Made by a program: the position numbers and the translations under genes
Notes under the pieces: generated by a model
What the model was told of the DNA's origin: nothing
Database searches by the model: none
The model's input: the letters and a program-made list of their open reading frames with translations, nothing else
Assembly (NCBI GenBank): GCA_914767715.1
Contig: OU612071.1
Location: forward strand, 496,001-560,000
Reading direction: 5' to 3'
Origin: Membranipora membranacea
Taxonomy: Eukaryota > Bryozoa > Gymnolaemata > Cheilostomatida > Membraniporidae
DNA: 64,000 bases
Part shown: positions 43,247 through 54,986 of the stretch, piece after piece
Position numbering within the stretch: the first letter of the stretch is position 1
How the letters are laid out: each line of letters begins with the position of its first letter

Positions 43247-45241
43247 ACTTGACAATCTTTTAATCATCAGTAAAAGATAGTAAAGTACAATATATAATGG
43301 TTTGGGCTAAGAATTTAGGAGGCGTCTGAATTAGAGATATGAGTATTTGTGAAAGTCATAATGCTTTATCTTTGCCAGTCTGGTATTTGGTTTGTGCTCA
43401 CAATATACTGATATACTGCAATATGAGGTCATGCTTCACCTGCCAATCTCCGCTGTTTGTCTATCCTGTTACAGGCAAAATATTTCATAGGCATCACCAC
43501 CAGCCTTAGCATAGTCAGAATTCTCCACTACATTTTTACACAACACTCTCAGGGCTTGATTCTGCGTAAACGTGTATTTGCCCCTCTTTGTCTGCCATTT
43601 CGACAGTATTTGTCAAAGTGTGCTTATTTTTATTTCTTTATTTTGGGGATGATTATTACTAGAGATAACATTGATAGCATATTCAGATAAAGGGCATATA
43701 GAGTAGGAGAAAGGCAAAAAAAACAAATTAAAGTGTAGACAAGTGCAGATGTATAATAAAAATCATCAAAGGGACAGTCTGAGGTTATAGAGAAGACAGC
43801 CCAATGGTGAAGCTCAAAGGTCAAATACAAGACACTCCAGCAAGGACGCACCGGATGGATTCCCTCAAAAGCTGTACTAATCGCAGCACCCAGACAGGGA
43901 GCCAGGCTCGTGGGCCCACAAAGTCTGATATTCTATCATCACAAACAACAAAAACCACATTCCCAGTTGAAATGACGCTCAATGGTTGAGACACGTGAAA
44001 CATTCATAAGATCATCTTGAGCGAGTTTCATTGTTGTTATGAGCCGTGGTTTAGTGATGTCCAACAAAATCCATTTAGCAAGGCGATCGCATTGATTGTG
44101 GATTTTTGACCTTGAATTCCAACACAAAAATTAACATTATAGAATTGGAATAGGAGTCTTTGCCTAACATAACATGATGCACCCTATAATTCCTTCCAGG
44201 TTTATCTGTTCCACTTAGAGGAAGTGATCGGTTGCCTGCACAGCAGATTCCCAGAAAATGATGTAAGAGTTTAAGACACAGCTAAATGTTTTGGTTGCCT
44301 GAATCTTATAGCTATCAAAAAAAGGATTTGAATGTTGCTTCAAATGTATTTTTTTCTTTGCAGTATTTGTTGTCTTATATTATCCAATTCTTTTTATATT
44401 ATCTATTTTGACCATGTATTCCTTGTATTCCCATGGGAATGGATGAGGATCAGCGTAATAAATATGAGGTTTTCGTGGAGAGTTGTCTTTTCATGTCATA
44501 AGAGAGGACAAATTATGATCAACTTTGGTGTAGTGCATGATAAAAAAACACAGGGAAGACTGGTTGCTATCTTGCCAAATGAATGCATCTTAAGAACATT
44601 AAATTGCATGTTCCGGATTCACAGACAGCTCAAAAATCAAAGTGCTGCTTTTGACCATCAACATATTTCCGCTGAGAATCTCACGGCCAGCACAGCATAT
44701 AATGTTTCTGGTTTCATCAATAATTATGTTGTTTTGTACATTGTTGAGCAGTTATTTGGTCCCGATTAGTAAAATGATAAGTGAATGAGATTTGGTGAGC
44801 AATGAATTCAATGCAGCCATCTGCTAGTGCCACACATAGAAAACTGGCTTACAAAATGTCAGCATCGACAGAGTATGGAAGATAATATCCCTGAAAGACA
44901 GACTGATAGATTTCAAAATATTCTGGTCAGATCCAAACAGCCGTATGCTATATTTACCAAATCCAGTTAGTTCACTGGAGCATTGACCAATGACCTTAGG
45001 ATGGACTGAACTGATAAGCAGGAAGTATCTTATCGTATTCCATAAGCAGGTATAAGTTATCAACCTGAGGTAAAGGATAATGTTAAATACTACAGAGTAC
45101 TTTTACCCTCAACTCTTGAAAGTCAGAAATTGCTGGAAAGGCTGGAAGTCTCTTACTTTTACATCAGCTTGAGAAGCCAAGTCTCCGGCCACTAATTCAC
45201 AGCAGTTAATTTGTTTAAGTGTCAGCAGTATGATAACATTC
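43247..45241. other. Stretch without a recognised gene
   Basis: Several short frames exist on both strands, the longest at 44332-44769 (+) and 43939-44127 (-). None shows a recognised motif. A small exon-like piece (VYLFHLEEVIGCLHSRFPEN, about 44201-44260) follows a TTCCAG, but it could not be linked to other exons. Confidence 0.45.
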
Positions 45242-45326
45242 ATGCCAACTTGTACGCATAAAGCGTTTATGTGCGCTTATTTGACACTAATTGAGTTTTA
45301 AACGCAAAACGCTAGCTGAACGCATT
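45242..45326. repeat. Dispersed ~85-bp repeat, copy 2
   Basis: Nearly identical to 20287-20371. Here it is followed by an imperfect inverted repeat around CACCTGTTCATCTAATTAGG. Confidence 0.75.
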
Positions 45327-46170
45327 TATGGTTTTTAAAACACCTGTTCATCTAATTAGGTGATCAAAAACGCATCTTTAGTGTACTGTGCTTCAGCTTA
45401 CTTGCATAATCTTGTCATTGTTGATAAATAGTCTGAACAAAGAGTAACTCCTTGGTCCAAAGCTCTGGTCTTGCATTCAGAAAACCATTGTGTTGACTTG
45501 ATGTGGACATTTTACCTGGTCAAGTCTTGCATGAGTGAACATACAACTTTTCTACAAGGAGAATTACAAAGTTGCCCACCTCCTTGTTTGGATGGGTTAA
45601 CCCAGATCTCCTGCCCCAGTTTAAAGGGCAACCAGGGTTTCAAACAACTTTTCATTGACTGCAAAGTGACCTAAACCGATAAGAACATTGGAAACATGAG
45701 TGGGACATAGAGTTCCATCCATCCAAGTTTCAACAAATAACATTTTCACGCAAACGCCAACCAACACAGATTGCAAGCAAATTTCAAGATAAGCCTAATT
45801 AAGCTGTTTTTTCCTGTGCTCTGTTGGTTAAAAAGTACCTAACTGGAGAGAGGACAATTCCGAGCATAGGCTTAAATTCAACCTCCAGTTTGCATTATTT
45901 TTACTGCATGAAACTGATTCAGTGCATTCATTTCACATTCCCATAACCCATTTTACAGTGGATATAACTCGCATGTATGTATCGCAACACCGCCCTTATT
46001 GTTTTTGATGCCACTCATAATTATTGATGTTGGGCATAGAAGCTCTTCATATCCCTAATCACTGAAGTGGTTTTTGTGTCAGGGATAGTTGTGTAAAAAC
46101 ACTCATCCAATTTTGTTCTCATCAAAATCTCCTGCCTTTTTCACAGGATTGACAGCATTATTGCTTACTG

Positions 46171-46203
46171 CTTTACTTTAGTTTAGTTTAGTTTAGTTTA
46201 GTT
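46171..46203. repeat. (GTTTA)n short tandem repeat
   Basis: Five perfect units of GTTTA next to the foldback structure. Confidence 0.85.
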
Positions 46204-46365
46204 CAAACGGTGCAAGATGCTGGTAGTAGCATTTCAATATCAACCACTTTCCCCAGTGGCTGATAATGAAATGCTACTACCAGCTATCCCTACTACCAGC
46301 TATCCCTACTACCAGCTATCTCTACTACCAGCTATCCCTACTACCAGCTATCCCGCCACCGTTTG
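46204..46365. repeat. Foldback structure with internal 17-bp repeats
   Basis: CAAACGGTG (46204) pairs with CACCGTTTG (46357). Inside, GCTGGTAGTAGCATTTCA (46219-46236) is the exact reverse complement of 46267-46284. A 17-bp unit CTACTACCAGCTATCCC is then repeated about five times. It may be a small MITE-like element whose one arm expanded. Confidence 0.75.
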
Positions 46366-46574
46366 AGCGCTTAAACTATTACTGCGTATAAGTAATCAGA
46401 CACCTTATTTTCATGGCACAAAATTGTGTCCCATAATACATCTGATGTCTAACCTCTGACCGTTAGTTAGGTTGCGCCGGGGTAGGCTGCACCTAAACGG
46501 TGCTCTGTGCTTTTAGCTGATTTCTCTGCTCAAATCTTGGACTATAACTCTTATAACATACTAGCGGATAGATC

Positions 46575-49491
46575 TTGACACTGCGGATCCACTCATATAT
46601 GTCAGATAAATATACTAGCTACAGCGGAGCAGATATACTCAATTTTAAAAAATGCAACAGCAATGGATTTCAAATTATCAACAAAGAGATCTTAGACACT
46701 ATATCTCAAACTAGTGCAATTAAAGGATTAGCCACTAACAGCAGACAATACACAATAACTGAGAATGAACTCAAAGAAAACTAAACGAGGCTGCAGAGCT
46801 GGTAAACATAAAACCAGACAACCCACTCAACAAACGACACCATATCCAATACCTGCACTGATTGCTGAGAAAAGTTCACAGAGCCATCCTGTCGTTCTAT
46901 ACACAAACTGCAGGTCACTTAATAATTGGAAACTTGATGAATTGACTCTATACACACACACCCATAAACCTGATATAATCTGCCTGACTGAAACTTGGAT
47001 TGATGATATTGAAGAACAATCTGCAAACATTGATGGATTCAAAAGCTATTTCTGCAACCGTAAAATTCGCATTGGTGGAGGAGTTACTATGTTCATCAAT
47101 CAGAGCGTTACAACCAAAGCTATAGCCTCTCACTCAACCAAAACTGTGTCAGCACTCTGGGTCTTGACAAGTGTAGGACATCATAGGCCCTACATTGTAT
47201 GCAGCATTTATAACCCCCCTGGTGCAGACCAGGAGATAACACTAAAATATATCCAATCAACCATCCTCAAACTATCCAGAGGACATGCGAACGCACAACT
47301 CCTAATATGTGGTGATTTCAACAGACTGCCGATAGATGAACTCGCTACTCAATTTGGACTTTCAAATGTAGTTAATTTCAACACTCGTTGAGATGCCATG
47401 CTAGATCTTTTTCTGACTGACATACCATCATACAAATACTGTGACGAACTGGCTCCGATCGCCAACAATGACCACTGTTGCATCCTGCTGCGGAGAGAGG
47501 GGAATCTCCCAAGCTGCTATGTCAAAAGACAAAAGAGACTTGTAATCCGACCGCCCAAGCTTATGGTTCTGAAGGGATTAGCTGAACAGTCTTGGTCCTC
47601 AGTACTAAATACCCAGGATATAAACAGCAAAGTTCATTTAATGAACGAAACTACATCTAAGATTCCTGACAATCACTGCCCTATAAAAACCACCAAGGTC
47701 CGGGGTGGACAAATCTCTCTGGATGAGCGACACACTAGATAGAGTAATCTGTGCCAAAAATGAAGTGTACCGTAAAGGCTGCCCATCGCACAATCTACTG
47801 AGAACAATCTGCCAATGACTCGTCAGACAAAACAAAAGAAAATTTGTCCGGGAAACCCTCAGCAAAAAACAAAACACTAAAACCTGGTGGGACACTATAA
47901 AAAGCTGACAAACAAAACTAAACAACAACACTCATCAACTAATGTGATTATTGACGACACCAAACTATCTGATGACACTTTCTGTAAAAATCTCAACTCT
48001 CACTATGTAGAAGTCGGGGGAATACGAGCTACCTCGAGCTCTGCATATGTAACTACTAACACCAACAAGCTAGACCATCTGAGTATAGGAGAAGTCAAAC
48101 TCCTCATGAGAAAACAGGATATTTCAAAAGCTACATCAAATGAAGATTTCCCCACATGGATATCTAAGGAAGGCATAGAAGATATAGCCATTCCACTACA
48201 CAACATAATTAACTGTGCCCTGGATACCAACTCTTTTCCTGATATTTGGAAAAATGCGCAAGTAGTACCAATCCCTAAAAACAAAACACCATCTACATAC
48301 AAGGATTACTGGCCTATAAGCTTATTATTCCATCTCCGCAAACTACTGGAGGAAGTAATTATATCGAAAATGAAATCTCACCTAGCAGACGTACTTAACG
48401 CTAATCAATATGCCTACCAACAGAAACTCAGTACCACCGATGCAATACTGCAGTTGATAGATGACTGGACATCCGTTCTGGACTCAAATACTAATGTGAA
48501 ACTAATAAAAAATGCATGCCTTGATTTTTCCAAAGCCCTTGATGGATGCAGCACCCCGTACTGATATATAAAATGAATCATCTGGGTTTTAACGCTAGTG
48601 TCATTGCCTTAGTTAAAATTTTTTGGAGTCAAGACAACAATTTGTATTAATACTGTGATAATTTTTCTGACTACAAACCCATTCAAGTAGGTGCCCCTCA
48701 AGGAACTAAACTGGGCCCCATCCTTTGGCTAATTCATGTTGCTGATTTAAAATCTTTTGATTATGATACAAAATGTATCAAATACAACCTTTTATAAGCC
48801 TATAATTGATCCATCCACTGAGAACATATCTGATGCAATACTGTTAGCAAACACCTGGTCTGAGCAAGACAATATGATTTTGAATTCCAGCAAAACTGTG
48901 ATACTGAAGGTGGGTTTTACAAACAAATCTGCTATGCACCTTGGTACAACCTATGGAGGTGATAATCTCTTTATCTCTCCCTCTGAGCATACCAAGTTTT
49001 TAGGCGTATTCATAGACAACACACTAACTTCCAGCAATCATGTTGACTATATTATATCTAAATGCTCTCAACAATTATATTTGATGAGACTGCTGAAACG
49101 CATGGGCATGGATAGTGATGGCCTGGCCTTCTATATACCTAACATTAAGTCTATAATCTCCTACGCCTGCCCTGCATCGTATAATCTACTCTCAGACACC
49201 GATAAAACATGACTAAAGGGGATCCAGCGCCCTGCTACTCGGATTGTGCTGCCATTCTCTGACCACTACGAGCAGAGGCTGGACCATCTAGCACTGCCAC
49301 CCATCTCAACATTCCTGCACACCACTTGCAGTGAACATTTCGCTAAAATAGCTGACGACGATAATCAACCCTTGAACTCTCATATTAAAATAAATACAAA
49401 CAGAACATCTGCTTGTAGAGCAAAAATAGCTAAATATTGGCCATCCAAGTGTAGAACAACCAAAAGACAAAATACCTTTTTTGAATTTTAA
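46575..49491 (+). pseudogene. APE-type LINE, block 1 copy (decayed)
   Basis: 46765-47391 encodes an APE-like endonuclease with LYTNCRSLNNWKLDEL, DIICLTETWID, YNPPG and ICGDFNRLP. It stops at a TGA (47389) where the other copies read GGA. The later IANNDHCCIL motif and the reverse transcriptase follow in shifted frames: WKNAQVVPIPKNKTP, NANQYAYQQKLSTTDA, a disrupted ACLDFSKALD palm motif and APQGTKLGPILW. At 48770-48795, where K-Y-A-D-D-T-T is expected, the sequence passes from AAATAC directly to AACCTTTTATAAG, so the catalytic ADD codons are missing. Several frameshifts make the copy non-functional. Clade appears CR1-like by motif style. Confidence 0.85.
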
Positions 49492-51265
49492 ATGCGATTT
49501 TTTAACTAATGCAGCTAAGATTCCTTTTATTTTTATTTTTTCCATGTATGTGCCGTACATTCGATGCTATCAACCAATCACAATAATTGAGTTAAGTCAA
49601 CGATGATCTGGTGATTTATCCTCTATGTTACCTTTGATGCTGTCGCTTGGTGTTTATGATGTCTCAACAATACAATGATGGCCTATATTCTAATAATTAC
49701 AAACCCTAAGTGTTCTGAAAAATTCTTGAAATGTGATCCAGGTCTTTGACAACGATATTGATGCAAAAATGGTATGTAATAATAATGTAATAATGAATTG
49801 AGACAAAACTCAAACAGACTGTGATTATTTTCCATCTGAAGATTACAAAGACTATAACTTTTGTTAGGGTATAATATACCAGGCACCTCAAGTGAGTCTT
49901 TTCCTTTCAATAAAATTCCTGATTATCTATCTGTCCATCTAAGAATCAAATGACACAGAAGATTCAAACTCAGGTTGGCACTTTATATTCATGATGCTTT
50001 CTATGAAAATGGGTCAAATGAAAAAATTTGAAATGTCTGCGCTTAGCGAGAGACGATCGCTTGTGAAACTATTACACACACTGTCAAAGGAAACCTGTTG
50101 AATATTCTAGTCATTGGACTCATACAAAGTTCCTTATTATTCTAGTTTGCCTGCTACAACAATGAGAACCAATACAAGGATATTTTATCATCTCCGATGA
50201 AATACACAGGACAGATGCTCAATAAATTACAACATCCAACACAATGGAAGGTACTATCTCTGCAAAAACAATGTAGACTATAGGCTGGAAGAGGCGGAGA
50301 CCAGAAGAGGCATTACATTTATTGGCCATTAGCCATTCTTACGCTGACTATCGGATAATAATTCCCTTTAATACTGTCACTATAACTGTACTAGAACAGA
50401 CTATACTAGATAGTAGCACACCTGTGCATATAATTGTAGGCAAACTGAATACAAAAAAGTAACAGATTGCTAAACTTGGTGCGACAGTTAAGTGCAGTAA
50501 TAATACTGAAATGTATGAAGGATAAACTCACCATCAATACTTCTGACCTCTAATCTCTGTTCTCTCAGTAGTCGTAAGAAATAATCAATGACCAGTCGGT
50601 TCTATAAACGTGACCGTGAGCCTATCGATCCGATCTTTGCTTATAGATTGTTTGCCTTTATATTACTTCCCTCGCTGTCTCGAGGTGTGTAAATAAATTC
50701 TCACTAATAAATCACTGGACTGTCATCTAAGCGTTACACACGTATAATGTTCCAAGGACTCATTGACGTGTGATCCTGCCCTTTGACAAATTGATACACT
50801 AATGGCTTTTAGAACTGATGAAATGAACGGATGAAATGAACTGATGAAATGAACTTATTAAATGAGACTAGACTCAATCAGATTATGACGATGACTTTTG
50901 TTCATTATATGTAATTTGCAAAGAACTAAAAGTGCTCCATAGAAATTGAAGTTTGCTGAAGGTTTTGTTTACTGCGCGGGTATAATATATCAGGCTTGCT
51001 TCCTTTCAAACTCTTTATTATCTATTATCTGTCAATCTGACATTTTTGCTTTTTAGGTTCAATGAAAGGTGAAAGGCAAATATAAACCTTCAATTATGTA
51101 ACACTTGCCTTAGATACGTTCAATTGTGAAAAAAGCAAAATTATTATAATATGTGAACAGTAATCGGAAACCTTTTTAGTCACTTTGCAAGATACAAAAG
51201 TGTATGTATCATTATGGGATACACTGAACAGGTGCTCTAAAGCTTGCAATATCTAGACCTGTGTT
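49492..51265 (+). other. Block 1 downstream sequence
   Basis: AT-rich sequence after the LINE, repeated in the other blocks. One exon-like piece recurs (about 50146-50250, YNNENQYKDILSSPMKYTGQ after TTCTAG) but was not recognised. Confidence 0.5.
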
Positions 51266-51274
51266 ACAACTTAG

Positions 51275-51468
51275 GACAGGACCACATAGAAACACTTTTT
51301 TCAAAGATCAGGTCTAGTGGAAGTTTTAACAACAACCCAAATGCTGTTCAATTCACTAGTGCTATGAAAGGACTCATGGTGAAAACTGAAGTTACTCCAT
51401 CTGCGAGTGTCAACTGTCTGCAACACTACACTGCTTTGTCTCACTTCTGTGAAACAATCTACTACTGA
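51275..51468 (+). pseudogene. P-element/THAP9-like transposase exon
   Basis: After an acceptor CAACTTAG the frame reads QDHIETLFSKIRSSGSFNNN then PNAVQFTSAMKGLMVKTEV and ASVNC, the C-terminal signature of P-element and THAP9 transposases (S/GQDH-E..F..IR..GG.NNNP). A TGA at 51466 ends the frame; a related frame continues to 51672, suggesting a frameshift. Upstream exons of the gene were not found; the duplicated LINE block directly precedes this exon. Confidence 0.7.
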
Positions 51469-51791
51469 TGACGATGCGGATGTAGGTGATATGTGTGAGA
51501 AGCTGAATATTGGCTTGCAAGATATACCGATATCAGATATCGTGACATTTATATCAATAAGTAATAATTCATACAGGCGTTCCAAGTGGGATAAAATCTG
51601 TTCATTAAATATTAAATTGTTTGCAGCCAGCAATTGCGTGAGATTGTGCTTAGCTATTTTTATCCTCAATTAAATTTGTCAAGTTATGTGTAGCCTATTA
51701 CAAAAAATGGCTAATTCAACGCTGTCGGGTTGATATCAAAACTATCAAACTTTTTTTGCGCCCATTTAAACCCTTAATTTGTGTATTTTAG

Positions 51792-52089
51792 CTGGGTTTG
51801 TAGTGAGAACAGCCAAACTGAAATGTTCAGACTGCATAGATGGGATAGTATGAGCTAGGACAGACTTATACAAATCATCTTCTCTGATCGGCATTAAAGA
51901 CAGAGGGGGCCTGGTACACCCCCGCAAACATATATCAAAGTGCATGAGGGTAGCTGAAACAATAAGACATTTTATCGACCATGAGGGAATGCTACCTAAC
52001 TCATTTCAGAAGATTCTAATTTCTACTCTCACACGTATCTCTGAAATCAAAGTGAACAATTCAAATGTACTGCTCATGCTAGCTGCACT
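51792..52089 (+). pseudogene. P-element/THAP9-like transposase exon 2, with in-frame TGA
   Basis: After TATTTTAG the frame reads AGFVVRTAKLKCSDCIDGIV, then TGA at 51851, then RTDLYKSSSLIGIKDRGGLV and HPRKHISKCMRVAETIRHF. AGFVVR, C..C and KDRGGLV.P are typical of the end of P-element transposases. It leaves at CACT|GTAAGA. The stop indicates a degenerate copy. Confidence 0.7.
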
Positions 52090-52621
52090 GTAAGATCCCT
52101 GACTAAAAGATATATACAAATCAGACTCTATCATGAAACAAAATCCCAACAGATCAAATCCAGTGACTTAATAAGGAGCAAACTTAATCAATTAGTGATA
52201 TTCAGTCATGTGTAGTAGAATACTTTGGTTCTTCCTGCATGCCTCTCATAATTCTGCAGTTATATTCTTGTGAGTAGATGCATTATTTTCTACATTCATT
52301 GGAGGCCAAATTTTAAAATAAATTTGTCAAATGGAGAAAAAGTTATTCCAAATAAATTTAGTCAAAGCAGTTCATTTTTATCCATAATCATTGCATTTAT
52401 CAGCAATTATACTGATTTATGCTCGACTGCACTGCACCTCACAGTAACATAACGTCGCTGGGTTATTCCAATAATTAACTGTGACACATTGCTATATTAT
52501 GAGCCAGTCCAGATTTCTCTATAACTTTATGGCAAACCCCTAATGATTAAAAGAACTCTATCTCCCTTAAGTTTGCAAAGATGCCGATGCTGAATCATAG
52601 ATAATTTTATCCTATTGTAAG
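52090..52621. other. Spacer between the P-like exons and block 2
   Basis: No recognised feature; AT-rich. Confidence 0.5.
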
Positions 52622-54981
52622 CAGTTTTCAAGATAAGCCCAATTGAGCCCTTTTTTCCTGTGATCTGTTGGTTAAAAAGTACCTAACTGGAGAGAGGACC
52701 ATTCCGAGCATAGGCTTAAATTCAACCTGCAGTTTGTATTATTCCTACTGCATGAAACTGATTCAGTGCATTCATTTCACTATCCCAGAAAACATCACGG
52801 AGGCATCCTGTCGTTCTATACACAAACTGCAGGTCACTTAATAATTGGAAACTTGATGAATTAACTCTCTACACACACACCCATAAACCTATTATAATCT
52901 GCCTGACTGAGTCTTGGATTGATGATATTAAAGAACAATCTGAAAACATTAATGCATTCAATAGCTATTTCGGCAACTGCAAAAATCGCATTGGTGGAGG
53001 AGTTGCTATCTTCATCAATCAGAGTGTTACAACCAAAGTTATAGCCTCTCACTCAACCAAAACTGTGTTAGCACTCGGGGTCTTAACAAGTGTAGGACAT
53101 CATAGGCCATACATTGTATGCAGCTTTTATAAATCCCCCTGGTGCAGACCAGGAGACAACACTAGAATATATCCAATCAACCATCCTCAAACTATCCAGA
53201 CGACATGCGAACGCACAACTCCTAATATGTGGTGATTTCAACAGACTGCCAATAGATGAACTTGCTACTCAATTTGGACTTTCAAATGTAGTTAATTCTA
53301 ACACTCGTGGAGATGCCATCATGCTAGATGTTATTCTGACTGAAATACCATGATACAAATACTGTGACGAACTGGCCCCGATTGCAAACAATGACCACTG
53401 TTGCATCGTGCTGCGGGGAGAGGGGAATCTACCAAGCTGCTATGTCAAAAGACAAAAGAGGCTTGTCATCCACCCGCACAAAATATTGATCCAAAAATTG
53501 TATGTAATAATAATGTAATAATGAATTGAGACAAAACTGAAACAGACTGTGATTATTGTCCATCAGAAGATTACAAAGACTATAACTTTTGTTAGGGTGT
53601 AATATACCAGGCACCTCAAGTGAGTCTTATCCTTTCAATAAAATTCCTGATTATCTATCTGTCCATCTAAGAATCAGATGACACAAAAGATGCAAACTCA
53701 GGTTGGCGCTTTATATTCATGATGCTTTCTATGAAAATGGGTCAAATGAAAAAATTTGAAATGTCTGCGCTTAGCGAGAGACGATCGCTTGTGAAACTAT
53801 TACACAAACTGTAAAAGGAAACCTGTTAAATATTCTAGTCATTGGACTCATACAAAGTTTGTTTATTCTAGTTTGCCTGCTACAACAATGAGAGCCAATA
53901 CAAGGATATTTCATCATCTCCGATGAAATACACAGGACAGATACTCAATAAATTACAACATCCAACGCAATGGAATGTACTATCTCTGCAAAAATAATGT
54001 AGACTATAGGCTGGAAGAGTCGGAGACAAGAAGAGGCATTACATTTATTGGCCATTAGCCATTCTTACGCTAAATATCGGATAAAAATTCCCTTAATACT
54101 GTCATTATAACTGTACTAGAACAGACTATACTAGATAGTAGCACACCTGTGCATATAACTGTAGGCAAACTGAATACAAATAAGTAACAGATTGCTAAAC
54201 TTGGTGCGACAGTTAAGTGCAGTAGTGATACTGAAATGAATGAAGGATAAACTCCCCATCAATATTTCTGACCTCTAATCTCTGTTCTCTCAGTAGTCGC
54301 AAGAAATCATCAATGATCAGCCAGTTCTATAAATGAGCCGTGAACCTATCGATCCGATCTTTGCTTACAGATTGTTTGCCTCTATATAAATCACTGGACT
54401 GTCATCTAAGCGTTACACACCTATAATGTTCTAAGGACTTATTGACATGTGATCCTGCCCTTTGACAAATTGATACACTAATGGGTTTTAGAACTGAAGA
54501 AATGAACTTATTAAATGAGACTAGACTCAATCAGATAATGACGATGACTTTTGTTCATTATAATATGTAATTTTCAAAGAACTAAAAGTGCTCCATAGAA
54601 ATTGAAGTTTGCTGAAGGTTTTGTTTACTGCACGGGTATAATATATCAGGCTTGCTTCCTTTCAAACTCCTTATTATCTATTATCTGTCAATCTGACATT
54701 TTTGCTATTCAGGTTCAATGAAAGGTGAAAGGCAAATATAAACCTTCAATTATATAACACTTGCCTTAGATACGTTCAGGTGTGAAAAAAGCAAAATTAT
54801 TTTAATATGTGAACGGTAATCGGAAACCTTTTTAGTCACTTTGCAAGATACAAAAGTGTATTTATCATTATGAGATACACTGAACAGGTGCTCTAAAGCT
54901 TAAAATATCTAGTCCTGTGTTATATATGATGATTGAGTTTTGCGCTAACAGGAGAAATGAGAAAGGAAGTGAGATTTTATC
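52622..54981 (+). repeat. Duplicated block 2 (two internal deletions)
   Basis: 52622-52786 matches 45775-45945, then the sequence jumps to the equivalent of 46878, inside the endonuclease. The LINE part (52788-53482) stops after RQKRLVIHP, and the sequence is fused at 53483 to the downstream region (AAATATTGATCCAAAAATTG), so the reverse transcriptase is deleted. The remainder follows the downstream region of block 1. Confidence 0.8.
52788..53482 (+). pseudogene. LINE fragment in block 2 (endonuclease only)
   Basis: Retains endonuclease pieces matching DIICLTETWID (here LTES), ICGDFNRLPIDELATQFGL and ANNDHCC in broken frames. A frameshift at AFINPPGADQE and a TGA after VILTEIP interrupt it. 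Confidence 0.8.
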
Positions 54982-54986
54982 TATAA

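Larger units (their letters stand above)
45775..51265 (+). repeat. Duplicated block 1 (longest copy)
   Basis: This block, with a LINE at its centre and about 1.7 kb of downstream sequence, recurs head to tail in shortened forms at 52622-54981, 54987-59138 and 59337-62013. The shared sequence extends on both sides of the LINE, which argues for segmental duplication rather than separate retrotransposition. Its 3' border is about ten bases before a P-element-like exon. Confidence 0.8.
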
